The notes below the pieces were generated by a model that saw only the letters and a program-made list of their open reading frames with translations, was not told where the DNA came from and did not search any database. A DNA stretch of 64,000 bases, from NCBI GenBank assembly GCA_947044405.1, contig CAMRHE010000507.1, positions 1 to 64,000 on the forward strand. The letters are read 5' to 3'. Shown here piece by piece: positions 12,233 to 21,884 of this stretch. A program made the translations under genes and the position numbers. The stretch is from Leptodactylus fallax. Lineage: Eukaryota > Chordata > Amphibia > Anura > Leptodactylidae. Every line of letters begins with the position of its first letter. Position 1 is the stretch's first letter.

Positions 12233-12741
12233 CTAGCAACTTCTACCCCTTGGTGACCATCCTGAGGTGGTGCAAGAGGAACTGGAGGCGGAAGAAGAAC
12301 TGGTTCTAGGTCTTAGTTGTGGATGACCTGAAACTCCTAGACTTGAGGAGGAAGAGGAGGAAGACTTCCCTTTGGATGCAGAGGAGGGCCTCTTATATTT
12401 CACAGCTTGGGAAGACGCTGACCCTTTTTTATTTCTCTTGAAATTCAGTAAATGATCACTTTCCCCAATGCTATATTGCTGTGGCATCTTTACCCATGCA
12501 GAGAAAATTTTTGGCAACTTGTCAATTCTACCCTTTTCAATTGGCAGGCAATCCAGGCATGCCTACAGTGTGCCACATGCCACTGCCACACTGCTGGCCT
12601 GATAACAAAATAAAATGAAAAAACTCCATTGCTTCTTGCAATACCAATGACATTCTGCATTCTGTTCCCATAAAGGGATAGTTTTTTGACAGCTTTATTT
12701 CTGGAAAGCCTTTTATTCTGTGTCACTTTGTAACCAGGCAC
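12233..12741 (-). other. Two unrecognised overlapping frames, one Ser-rich
   Basis: The minus strand has an 83-codon frame (12490-12741) followed by a 94-codon frame (12233-12517) with a Lys-rich then poly-Ser tail (KGKSSSSSSSSLGVSG). They overlap by 28 bases in different frames. The composition is not typical of chance frames, but I cannot assign a family. Confidence 0.2.
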
Positions 12742-13019
12742 CCTGCCACAAATTTCTCTTCAAAATAACAAGATTGTTGCACTTACTAGTTCCCAAAACC
12801 GGCTAGTTTGTAGAAAACCATTACTTTTTCAAAAATAACCACTGTGTAGACACGGGTGGCGTCTTCCCACAAAACAGGCTAATTTTTAAAGCACTTTAAA
12901 TGTTAAAAAGTGAAAAATAACATGACAGAACAGTGTATGGTTAAACCAGCAATTTGTATCCACTGCCTACCAACTGTTTTTACTGTCACTTTGACATTAC
13001 TTCGGCTCTGTTTGCCTGT

Positions 13020-13180
13020 GTTCAGGTTTCCATTCTTTGGGTCCACTTGGGTCCCAAAAAAATGGAATCTCAATCCGCTTAAAAAACGGTTACCTGCGGA
13101 AACCCGTGGACCCCATAGACTATAATGGGGTCCACACGGTTTCCGCCCAAAAAATGTGAAGAGAAAAGCGCTGCTTGCAG
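13020..13180. repeat. MITE-like dispersed repeat fragment
   Basis: CGGAAACCCGTGGACCCCAT followed by AGACTATAATGG and a GAGAAAAGCGCTGCTTGCAG end matches the core of the TTA-flanked MITE at 59299-59511. The termini are not clear here. Confidence 0.6.
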
Positions 13181-13199
13181 GACCTAAAATGGATCTTTG

Positions 13200-13514
13200 G
13201 ACCAAACCACCCAAAGCAAAATGAGCGGCCGCTATGGCACATTATACCTTGTGAAGGGGCCGCTATGGGACATTATACTATGTGGAGGGGTCGCTATGGG
13301 ACATTATACTGTGTGGAGGGGCCTCTATGTGACATTATGCTGCGTGGAGGCCACTATGGGACATTATACTGTGTGAAGGGGCCACTGTGGGACATTATAG
13401 TGTGTTTAAATGAGGCATTATACTTTGTGGGGGCCAGGAAAGGGGGCGGTATGCTGTTGGGGGCCCAAGTCAAAAGTATGCTATGGGGCCCAGTCATTTC
13501 TAGTTATGTCCCTT
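13200..13514. mobile_element. hAT family A right-end fragment
   Basis: About seven 31-bp units of the type GGGACATTATACTGTGTGGA precede GGGGCCCAGTCATTTCTAGT near 13510, the family A right-end sequence. No left end and no target duplication were identified. Confidence 0.65.
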
Positions 13515-13858
13515 GTGAGAAGGTGACTGGTAAAGTTCTGAAAGGTCGCTATATCTCCCCCAGATTCCTCACTTATGTATGGTAAGTGAGGTTGCAACAC
13601 GGATATCTGTAACAAAACCTCAGCTGTGAGAAGGCCTTTCTGTTAACCACTTCTTGTCCTACTAGGGACGGACCTTCAGTCACAGGTGGTTACTGGGCCT
13701 CATTAATTGCCTATAAAAGGTTTTCAAGACCTCAGTCCTAAGAAGTTCCTGGGGGAGAGGAGGAGCCGGGTTCTGTCCTAAGACCCAGACAACTGGTGAG
13801 AGACCAGTGTGAACTTTTGCTTGTGTTTTTGCCCTGTGTGTTGACCGTGTGGCTGAAG

Positions 13859-16379
13859 CAGGGGTGCACTGCTAATGAGGCGAAGTGAGGCGGCCGCCTC
13901 AGGCAGCACTATCCGTCACTGTCTGCGGGGCGGCATTTTTACTATTTATTTAATGTAAGCCAGCCCAGGACAGGTCGCTTTAAAAAAAACAAAGCTGAGC
14001 GGGGCTTGTCCTGGGCTGGTTTACGAGACCTCTGCATGTCAGCGCAGGCGGCGATACAATGACGTCATCACGCCGTTTACGCTGAGACACAGATGTCACG
14101 GACAAGAAGAGAAGGCGGCGGTGGCTCCATCAAGGCATTGCAGGTAGATGAGGAGAACTTTTTTTTTATATATATAAATAGGCAGTAACCTGCTGGAGTA
14201 ACCCCAGCAGATAACGGCCTATTTATTTACCTACCCCGCGTCTGCTCGTGGCCGCTTGCCGCTGTGAGCAGCCGCGGGCATCGGTAAGTGAGGCCTCAGG
14301 CCTCAAATACTACTATTATTATACTCTGGGGTCTTCTCAGACCCCAGAGTATAATAATTGGAGACCCAGGGGAGGTGAGGGAACATAAAAACAAATGCTA
14401 CTTATCTCTCTGATGTTACTCCAAGCAGGCTTGGGCCCTCTGGTGATGTCATCAGGTTGCGTTGCCAGCCTGATCACGTGACATGTGTGCGCAATTAAAC
14501 AGGGCCGAAAGCTGCAGGGAGTGCACCAGTGTCCAGGATAGGTAAGTAACACTGGTTTTTATGTTTGTCACCTCCCCTGGGTCTACGATTATTATACTGT
14601 GGTGTCTGAAAAGACCCCAGAGTTTAATAATAGTTCATGGGTGGGCAACTATGGGGCATAATACCGTGTGCAGGGGCCACTATGGGGCATAATACCGTGT
14701 GCAAGGGCCACTGTGGAGCATAATACTGAGTGCAGGGGCCACTGTGGAGCATAATACTGAGTGCAGGGGCCACTATAGAGCATAATACCGTGTGCTGGGG
14801 CCGCTATGGAGCATAATACCATGTGCAGGGGACACTATGGGGCATAATACCGTGTGCAGGGGCCACTATGGGGCATAATACCCTGTGCAGGGGCCACTAT
14901 GAAGCATAATACTGTGTTCAGGGGCTACTATGGAGCATAATACCGTGTACAGGGGCCACTAGGGAGCATAATACCGTGTGCAGGGGCCACTATGGAGCAC
15001 AATACCGTGTGCAGGGGCTGCTATGAGGCATAATACAGTGTGCAGGGGCCACTATGGAGCATAATACCATGTGCAGGGGCCAATATGGGGCATAATACCG
15101 TGTGCAGGGGCCACTATAGAGCATAATACTGTGTGCAGGGGTTGCTGTGGAACATAATACCGTGTGCAGGGGCCACTATGGAGCATAATACCGTGTGCAA
15201 GGGCCAATACGGGGTATAATACCGTGTGCAGGGGCCACTAGGGAGCATAATGCTGTGTGCAGGGGTTGCTGTGGAACAAAATACTGTGTGCAGTGGCCAC
15301 TGCGGGGCATAATACCATGTGCAGGGGCCACTATGGAGCATAATACCGTGTGCAGGGGCCGCTGCAGGCCGTAATACTGTGTGCAGGGGCTGCTGTGGAA
15401 CATTATAGTGTGTGTAAATTGGGCGCTATAAACGGGCTATGGCGCCTGTTTATATTATACGCTGTCTATTTATAGTGACCGTGTGATGTAATTACAGTCT
15501 TGACACATAGATGTGTATAGGACGAGGCTGTAGTTACATTACATGGCCGCTATGAGATGACTGACACTATGTAAACAGATGCGGTCACGGCGCTTAGACA
15601 GGTACCACTGTTCATTCAAACAGCTGATCAGTGAGGGTCCTGGGTTTTTGAGCCCCACTGATTATTTTATTAATGACCTGGAAAACCTTTTAATTAGGAA
15701 ACCTATGGGGCATTGATAAAGGGCACTATTCATACAGGGTACACACGGACATTATTAATATAAAGATGTACTTGGGGGTATTATTCATTATGGGGGGTTA
15801 TATTATATATTTTATAATTGGGGTAGCAGCAGGATGGGTGTGCAGGTGAGGACAATGTGGGTCGGTGCCTGGAAAAGTGAGGAGCCAAAGATGTCTGTGT
15901 TGCAAACTTTACAGAGACAAGTCACAGCTGGAAGAAGTGGTCATGGCGGTCCAAAGGGAAGAGAAGGGAAATGTGAAGGATTAGTCAGAGACGTCTCCTG
16001 TAAGTCACAAATTTTTTCCCCCACACACACACACTGGGTGGGAATGCTTCCTGACCGCAGCCAGGCTGAATATAGACGTGTCGCTAGGTGGGTGGATGGA
16101 CGAACCCGTGTGGCTCTCATTCAACTTTGATGGGAGTGCCGAAGATACCTGAAGTCCAGTATTCAGCTATCTGCGGCGCTCCTATTATAGAGAATGATAC
16201 TGAAGTAATACAGGAAAAAGAATTCTTAATAACTGTTTCATAACTTTGTGCATTGTGTATATTGTGCGACGATAGCAGCGTGTGAAGCTAGTAGCATGGA
16301 AAGGCAATTTTTTTTTTGGGGGGGGGGGGCGTCTTTCTATAGTCCGCCTCAGGCAGCAAAGAGGCTAGGTTCACCACTG
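13859..16379. mobile_element. Non-autonomous hAT element, family B, copy 1 (2521 bp)
   Basis: Starts CAGGGGTGCACTGC and ends TTCACCACTG. The flanking 8-mers are GGCTGAAG (13851-13858) and GGCTGAAA (16380-16387), a hAT-size target duplication with one change. The left subterminal region (AATGAGGCGAAGTGAGGCGG) and the right one (GTCCGCCTCAGGCAGCAAAG) match copy 2 at 21885-24257. The middle holds paired hairpins (14315-14358 and 14588-14632) and a 31-bp tandem array. No transposase. Short frames such as 15834-16130 recur in copy 2 without conservation of a protein. Confidence 0.9.
14645..15410. repeat. 31-bp tandem array inside hAT family B
   Basis: About 24 units of GCATAATACCGTGTGCAGGG plus GCCACTATGGA. 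Variant units (TTGCTGTGGAACATA) recur at intervals, indicating block duplication inside the array. Confidence 0.93.
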
Positions 16380-16529
16380 GGCTGAAACAAGCCACATGTA
16401 TAGTTAAGACTTCTTTCTTTAGTTAATAGCTCAGACGAGCAGGATTTCTGTTTTTTTTGCCTGACTGTTAAGGCTTATTTTGTTTTGCCATTTTGGAAAA
16501 TAAACGTACAAGGTAAAACCTGTTTATGA

Positions 16530-16732
16530 CTAAGGCCCCACGTTGCGGAAAAGCTGCTTTTTTCATTGCAGATTTTGCAGCGGTTTTTTGAGCCAAAACC
16601 AGGAGTGAATTGGGCAGAAGGGAGAATTATAAGAGCTTCCTAGATTTTTTCCATTCCTTTTGTCTTTGGCTCAAAAAACCGCAGCAAAATCTGCAACAAA
16701 AAAAGCTGCTTTTCCGCAACGTGGGGCCTTAG
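16530..16732. mobile_element. Palindromic MITE (203 bp)
   Basis: The two halves are long inverted repeats of about 70-80 bp: CTAAGGCCCCACGTTGCGGA at the left and its complement at the right, continuing through GCTGCTTTTT and a GCAGATTTTGCAGCGGTTTT block. A short unique centre separates the arms. It could fold into an almost complete hairpin. Confidence 0.9.
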
Positions 16733-16795
16733 CCTATACCTGACTGACTGTCTGGGTCTGCTGCTGCTGCCACTGAGCCTATCCTCCCACACCCT

Positions 16796-17049
16796 GTTTA
16801 TATTTATTATACCCTGCCTGTGTATATATTTATATATGTATGTATGTATCTGTGGGGGTTCACTGCACTGTTAACGGAATGAGACCCTGTTCACATGGAG
16901 GAATCTGGCGCTGATTTCACCCCCAAATCAGCGGCATATTCCTCCTTCATTCTGCCTCCCATTGAAAACAATTAGTGCAGGACACTGAAAAAAAGAAGCA
17001 TCCTGCTGGATCTTGCCGCAGATTCTGGCCAAAGACAGCAGAGGAAGAA
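16796..17049. other. Non-coding dispersed repeat remnants
   Basis: Contains TTCACATGGAGGAATCTG and ATTCCTCCTTCATTCTGCC, which resemble the termini of frog MITE-type repeats, but ends could not be fixed. No gene seen. Confidence 0.3.
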
Positions 17050-17117
17050 GCTGTCCAGGCCAAAAGTAGTTAAAGAGGACCTTTCATGTCCTCAGGCACA
17101 TGCGATTTTAAATACCG

Positions 17118-17521
17118 TGTGACAACTTGGGGAATTAGTCTCAACATGGCAGCTGACTCCTGGTGCGGACAGCGGTGGTTCGTGGTTCTGACGGTTCTAG
17201 TGTAAAATAAAACTGGCTTTATTCAGCTTAACTGCAACATAACAAAACAACAAACATCTAGGCCACAGTTAGGGCACTAACTGACTCCTTGAACCCCTAA
17301 CTAGCCTGACTACTGCTCAGCTCCAGCAACAGTCCCCTGTGGACCCCAGCCCTTCTGGGACAGAGCGTCTCTCTCTGTCCTTAGCTGGTCCACCATCTCC
17401 TGCTCCCTGCAGGATACTCCAGCCTTCTGGAGTTACGCACCCCACCCAAAGGTGTGGCTGAGGGCCTTTTCAGGGCTGGCCTGGGTCGCTCCCTAGCGCC
17501 CTCTAGGTTCACATACTCACA
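17118..17521 (-). repeat. 3' LTR (404 bp) of the LTR element
   Basis: On the minus strand it starts TGTGAGTATGTGAACC and ends AAGTTGTCACA. It carries AATAAA (plus-strand TTTATT at 17218-17223), placed as a polyadenylation signal should be for minus-strand transcription. It is 23 bp shorter than its partner because of a deletion near 17190. Confidence 0.95.
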
Positions 17522-18211
17522 TACCCTCCCCCTCAGCTCACTACCCATGGGATGAGCTACAATGGGACGAGACATCCTATGACGAAGTCCCTCTTCAACC
17601 ATGTATGCCTGTCCAGTGTCTCTCCAGAAGTCCCAATCTGGCGGTCTCTTCTTCCAGATTCCAGTTACTCGACACTTCCGGTTTCTCATCACTTTAACTG
17701 CTACGCCAAGATCCTGGCCATTCTGTGCAAAGGCAAGTTTTACCTCATCACCTTCACAAGTCACCGTACAGGGGATCACATCATTTTCATCACATTTCTC
17801 ACCATAGTCTTTAGCCATCCCATTGCATGACTTTGATTCCTTTAGTGAATAGCTGTAAGAATCTTCATCTTCTCCTATCATGAATCCACAGGAGCTCAGA
17901 GACCAACTAACACGTACTTCATGCACATCAATGTCTTTAGAGTATAACTGTTTCACGGGTACTTTTTCTGTAACCTTCATCTCAAAGCAAACTTTGCCAT
18001 CACCATCAAGGCTTAGAAGTTTAGGAGACATAGGCTGCTTGCTCTCCTCTTTGTTTGAGATACACCAGCTCTGTACCGCAATATCTTCTTCTGCACAAGG
18101 GCCATACAGTACACCCTCACAAAACAGATCCCGCTGAACTACATTTTCTGGTATGTCTTTAACAACTGCCACATCATATATTGGAATGGTTTCTGTATAA
18201 TGCTTCCACAC
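17381..18211 (-). CDS. Overlapping frame with truncated hnRNP U-type SPRY domain
   Basis: Second frame of the LTR element, shifted +1 relative to the coiled-coil frame and overlapping it by 38 bases. It has no ATG here (18211 is GTG), and its frame is open upstream to about 18303, so frameshifting, splicing or reinitiation would be needed to make it. Residues about 70-174 (about 18004-17690) closely resemble the SPRY domain of hn[24 protein letters not shown], then [19 protein letters not shown]-like KDYGEK with FDENDV-like DENDV, and [11 protein letters not shown]. The match ends abruptly, so the C-terminal third of the SPRY fold is missing. The rest ([20 protein letters not shown] and beyond) is unassigned and reads through the polypurine tract into the 3' LTR. 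In hnRNP U the domain serves protein contacts in a nuclear RNA-binding protein; its role here is unknown. Confidence 0.75.
   Translation of the reverse strand: MWKHYTETIPIYDVAVVKDIPENVVQRDLFCEGVLYGPCAEEDIAVQSWCISNKEESKQPMSPKLLSLDGDGKVCFEMKVTEKVPVKQLYSKDIDVHEVRVSWSLSSCGFMIGEDEDSYSYSLKESKSCNGMAKDYGEKCDENDVIPCTVTCEGDEVKLAFAQNGQDLGVAVKVMRNRKCRVTGIWKKRPPDWDFWRDTGQAYMVEEGLRHRMSRPIVAHPMGSELRGRVCEYVNLEGARERPRPALKRPSATPLGGVRNSRRLEYPAGSRRWWTS
17522..17536 (-). promoter_or_regulatory. Polypurine tract (plus-strand DNA primer site)
   Basis: Minus strand GAGGGGGAGGGTA lies immediately 5' of the 3' LTR, the canonical position of the retroelement polypurine tract. Confidence 0.85.
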
Positions 18212-20630
18212 CTGTAGAGCGCATGTTGCGGTGCTGTGATAGATTGCAAGAATTTTCGTGCCAACTCCTTTCTGACAGTACAGGAGCTCGTGACATCGTC
18301 ATCTCAACATTCTCCGAGTTATTATCATTCTCTGTGCTAACACCGGAGGACTGGGATACCAAGTTTTCAACATCACAGTTTTTTCTGTCAGTACCCAGAT
18401 GCTTTTTGGTTACAGGTTTTGGCTGCCTTAATGTCTCTGCTTTCTCTGCCTCTATGCTGGCAGCTTTCTCCAATTCTAACGCCTTCTGTAGCGCACAAAT
18501 CTCTGATTCCAGTTCCAGAACTTTCTTCACTGCCACATTTTTCTGAGCAGCCTCAATCTCAGTTTTTACTAGTGCACCTTGCAGCTCTGATTCTTTAGAG
18601 GTAAACAGGCTCTGCAGCGAGTCCTTCTCATCTTCTAGTGCTGCCAGCTTTGAAGATGCCGACTGTTCAGTATTGGATAAAGACTGCTGCAATCGATCTA
18701 ATTCTTCTCTTTTAGATTCCACTTCGGTTTTTAACTGTTCTATCTGAAAAGTGTGCTCTTCCAACTTTATTTCTGACTCGCGCTTCACTTGATCCATCTG
18801 AAACTCCAGCTGTTTCTTGATTTCCTCCTGCTTGTTCACTTGCACCTTTAGTTTAGCAACAAGTATTTTTAGATCTACAATCTCAGCAGACAAATTAGAC
18901 AGGTTTCCCTCAAATTGAATCTTCATGTCTTCTATCTGGAGGTCCAATTCTCTCTTGGCCCCTTCCAGCTTGTCATAAGCATTAGCTTTGTTCTCATACA
19001 ATATCTGCACAGATTCCAGGTTTTTCTCAACTTCATCCTTGGAGCTAACCAAATCTTCCATTTCAGTGCACAGTTGCTTGTTGAGCCTCTCTAACTTGGC
19101 CTTCAATTCAAGGGCCTCTTCTAGGGAGTGAGCCAAGGCAAGAGCTTTGGTCTCTTTTCCACGAGCCTCTGCTTCAGCACGGTCACGTTCTTCTGCATAT
19201 CTAGCAGAAAGAGTCTTCTCTTCACCAAGCAGCTGATTAAACTTTTTCTGCTTCTTTTCCAAATTTGACACCATCCGACGTTGATGATCAAGATCTACAC
19301 CTATATCTTCTAGTTCCTGCTGCAGTCTAATTTTCGTCTTCTCAAGTTTGTCATAAGCAGCAACCTTCTCCTCAAACCGTTGATTTGTAGCTTCTAGCTC
19401 CTTTTGCAACTTTTCCTTTAGTTCTTCAACAGAGTCCAAAGACCCAATACTATCCTCCATTTTTTTCTTCATATCAGTCGCCTGAGCCTGCAGTGTTGAA
19501 ATCTGCTTTGTCAAATCTCTTTTTGCTATCTCCTCTTCCTTTAGTTGCTCAAGGAAACCATTTTTCTCATCTTCCATTTGTTTTAGTTTCGTACTAAGGT
19601 CAAGCTTCTGACAAGTTTCTTCTTGCAAAAGTTCCTGAGTGTCCTGAAGCTGAGATTCTAGTGTAGACAACTCTTTGGAAAGTTTGATAAACTTGCTGTC
19701 TGCTTGAGAAAGAAGCCCTGTGACATTATTCAATTCCACCTGTAGTCTGTTTTCCTTGTCTAGCAGTTCTGCTCGAAACCTGTCCCCTTCTGTGACTTTT
19801 AGTTGCAGCTCTTGAAGTTGAGGCTCTACTTTTTTAGGACTCTCCTGTAAGGTTTGTACTTTCTGAGCATAGACAGACAACATCTCCATCAATTCTTTGT
19901 CTTTATTTTGCACCAAAACAGACAATTTCTCATTATCTTCACAAGATCCTGACAGCGCCCTCTCCAGGCTACATATTCTAGCTTTGAGTTCCCTTTCTCT
20001 TTGTTCCAGAACTCCAGCTCTTCCTCGCCATTCGTGGATTTCACTATTTAGGCGAACCTGCTTTAGTGCATGCAAGTTTTGCTCTGACTGCAATGTCTGC
20101 ACCACAGATTCTAAATCACTCTCTCGGTCAGACACATGCTTCCTCAGCTCTGCAATTTCATTTTCTTTGTCAGTTAATGCAGCAGAAAGTTTTTCACACT
20201 TCCTGACTTGTTCATCCAAACATTCTGACTGACACTGCAAAAATTCACTTCTCTCACGTTTAGCAGTTTCAAGGTCATCTCTTAATTTTTCAATGACATT
20301 CTCTTTCGCAATGGAGTCTTGGACATGCTGCTCCTTTAAATCCTGCAACTGCTTCTCAAGCACTTGCTTTTGCTCTACACTCTGTATAACTCTATTAGAT
20401 AGAGCGCATTTTATTTCTGCAAACTCCTTCTTAGTGACACAGTCCATTCCAGGCAAACCCAGCACCACATTTTCACAATGACTAGGAAATAACCTCTTCA
20501 TAGAGTCAAGCTCATTCTTTAACTTAAGTTTCTCTTTTTCTGATACCAAAAGTTGCCATTTCCAATCAGATATTTCATTCTCATAACTGAACCTGATGGT
20601 TTTAATCTCATCTTGAAGCTGCTGCACCAT
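18174..20630 (-). CDS. Coiled-coil protein with myosin II rod segment, captured in LTR element
   Basis: An uninterrupted frame of about 818 residues from the first in-frame ATG (20628-20630). The frame is open to 20675 (GTG), just after an in-frame TAG. Almost the whole length is predicted coiled coil by heptad look. Residues about 290-540 match the rod of non-muscle myosin II heavy chains (MYH9/MYH10 type): [88 protein letters not shown] and [17 protein letters not shown]. There is no motor domain. The N-terminal 290 residues and residues about 540-740 are coiled coil of unassigned origin; the last 75 are polar and unassigned. The segment is intronless and lies between LTRs, so the myosin part came through RNA. 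The frame is undamaged although the LTRs have diverged about 2%. A product would probably dimerise and might bind host myosin rods; that is inference. Confidence 0.85.
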   Translation of the reverse strand: MVQQLQDEIKTIRFSYENEISDWKWQLLVSEKEKLKLKNELDSMKRLFPSHCENVVLGLPGMDCVTKKEFAEIKCALSNRVIQSVEQKQVLEKQLQDLKEQHVQDSIAKENVIEKLRDDLETAKRERSEFLQCQSECLDEQVRKCEKLSAALTDKENEIAELRKHVSDRESDLESVVQTLQSEQNLHALKQVRLNSEIHEWRGRAGVLEQRERELKARICSLERALSGSCEDNEKLSVLVQNKDKELMEMLSVYAQKVQTLQESPKKVEPQLQELQLKVTEGDRFRAELLDKENRLQVELNNVTGLLSQADSKFIKLSKELSTLESQLQDTQELLQEETCQKLDLSTKLKQMEDEKNGFLEQLKEEEIAKRDLTKQISTLQAQATDMKKKMEDSIGSLDSVEELKEKLQKELEATNQRFEEKVAAYDKLEKTKIRLQQELEDIGVDLDHQRRMVSNLEKKQKKFNQLLGEEKTLSARYAEERDRAEAEARGKETKALALAHSLEEALELKAKLERLNKQLCTEMEDLVSSKDEVEKNLESVQILYENKANAYDKLEGAKRELDLQIEDMKIQFEGNLSNLSAEIVDLKILVAKLKVQVNKQEEIKKQLEFQMDQVKRESEIKLEEHTFQIEQLKTEVESKREELDRLQQSLSNTEQSASSKLAALEDEKDSLQSLFTSKESELQGALVKTEIEAAQKNVAVKKVLELESEICALQKALELEKAASIEAEKAETLRQPKPVTKKHLGTDRKNCDVENLVSQSSGVSTENDNNSENVEMTMSRAPVLSERSWHENSCNLSQHRNMRSTGVEALYRNHSNI

Positions 20631-21354
20631 AATATTTTCATCTTTGGCGCTTTGATGCACTCCAGTATGAGACACCTAGTCAGCAGGGACATATTCATTC
20701 ACAGAACAGAGGTGCTTCAGAAAAACTTAGTCACTCTCATGCAACCCCTTTATCTTTACTTGCATTCCACATGCTCTGCTCCGGGTTTTGTGTCTCTCTG
20801 CATTCAGACTGCTGCACTAATAAACCTGAGCATAACTTCTCTGCTTTTTTACAAGCTGAAATTATATTTTTCTTGTCCATGGTTTACTAACAAGATTACA
20901 CAATATTCCACAGCAACCTTGGGTTCAACCGGCAGCAACTTTTTGCTATCTTCTGCAGTCACATGTATTCAAACAGTTAACTTATGTGGCACTACAACAA
21001 CCAGTATTTTCTTCTGTCTTCCACAGAAAACACCAACATGGCACCATAGCCTTTCACATAGACTTGTTTGCAATATCCAGCTTCTACACACATTGCTTAC
21101 TTTCTTGCCATCAGCAAGCACTTTACAGACTTCTGTGCCACAGTATACACAAAGTCCATTCCCTGGATTCCTCTTCCAGAGTTTTACTTTCACCAGTTTT
21201 TACACACACTTTGCTATGTTGCAATTCACTCACCCCTTCCTGGGTTTCTCAGTTGAAATCACAGATTTCTTCCAGCTGTAGGCCACAATGCACACTTAGC
21301 AGTACTGCAGTCACCAACCACTTGTCTTCCAGTAATTGCGTGGATCTCTTTATG

Positions 21355-21372
21355 CCCGAATCCGTAGCACCA
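21355..21372 (-). promoter_or_regulatory. Candidate primer-binding site
   Basis: Two bases inside the 5' LTR the minus strand reads TGGTGCTACGGATTCGGG. The TGG start fits complementarity to a tRNA CCA end. I could not match it cleanly to a tRNA; it resembles a tRNA-His site with a short deletion. Confidence 0.5.
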
Positions 21373-21374
21373 TA

Positions 21375-21801
21375 TGTGACAACTTGGGGAATTAGTCTCA
21401 AAATGGAGGCTGACTCCTGGTCCGGACAGCGGTGGTTCGTGGTACTGGGCGCCAGAAAGATAGCATTCAGACGGTCCAAGTGTAAAATAAAACTGGCTTT
21501 ATTCAGCTTAACTGCAACATAACAAAACAACAAACATCTAGGCCACAGTTAGGGCACTAACTGACTCCTTGAACCCCTAACTAGCCTGACTACTGCTCAG
21601 CTCCAGCAACAGTCCCCTGTGGACCCCAGCCCTTCTGGGACAGAACCTCTCTCTCTGTCCTTAGCTGGTCCTCCATCTCTTGCTCCCTGCAGGATACTCC
21701 AGCCTTCTGGAGTTACGCACCCCACCCAAAGGTGTGGCTGAGGGCCTTTACAGGGCTGGCCTGGGTCGCTCCCTAGTGCCCTCTAGGTTCACATACTCAC
21801 A
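21375..21801 (-). repeat. 5' LTR (427 bp) of the LTR element
   Basis: Direct partner of 17118-17521. It keeps a segment (about 21448-21477) lost from the other LTR. The AATAAA signal is at plus-strand 21498-21503. Confidence 0.95.
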
Positions 21802-21884
21802 ACCGCTAGAAAGCCGACAGCGCGCTGAATTCAGCGCACTGCCGGCTTTCCCAGTATGTTCCCTGGGGCTGGAGATATCCGCGG

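Larger units (their letters stand above)
13600..16795 (+). mobile_element. Candidate solo LTR split by a hAT element and a MITE
   Basis: Removing the hAT element (13859-16379) and the MITE (16530-16732) leaves about 470 bp with a TATA box (CCTATAAAAGG, 13710-13720) and AATAAA at about 16499-16504. These lie about 260 bp apart in the joined sequence, plausible for an LTR U3-R region. Exact termini and a target duplication were not fixed. This is inference. Confidence 0.35.
17118..21801 (-). mobile_element. LTR retroelement carrying captured host coding sequence
   Basis: A complete 4684-bp element. Two direct LTRs bound it, each TG...CA on the minus strand; a 4-bp target duplication ACCG flanks it (17114-17117 and 21802-21805); a polypurine tract abuts the 3' LTR and a TGG-initial primer-site candidate follows the 5' LTR. 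The interior has about 745 bp of leader and two long overlapping frames, and no recognisable protease, reverse transcriptase, RNase H, integrase or env. Outside one 23-bp deletion the LTRs differ at only about 2% of sites by eye, so the insertion is fairly young. It is inferred to be a non-autonomous element mobilised in trans that acquired host mRNA sequence. It sits inside an older dispersed repeat. Confidence 0.92.

Noticed and set aside
17381..20630. Myosin or hnRNP U host gene
   Set aside because: LTRs, target duplication, polypurine tract and absence of introns show a retroelement; no motor domain or SAP/RGG regions are present.
20553..21522. Overlapping plus-strand frames of 178-242 codons
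   Set aside because: Antisense to the leader and 5' LTR of the LTR element, with no known motif; the element is transcribed from the minus strand.
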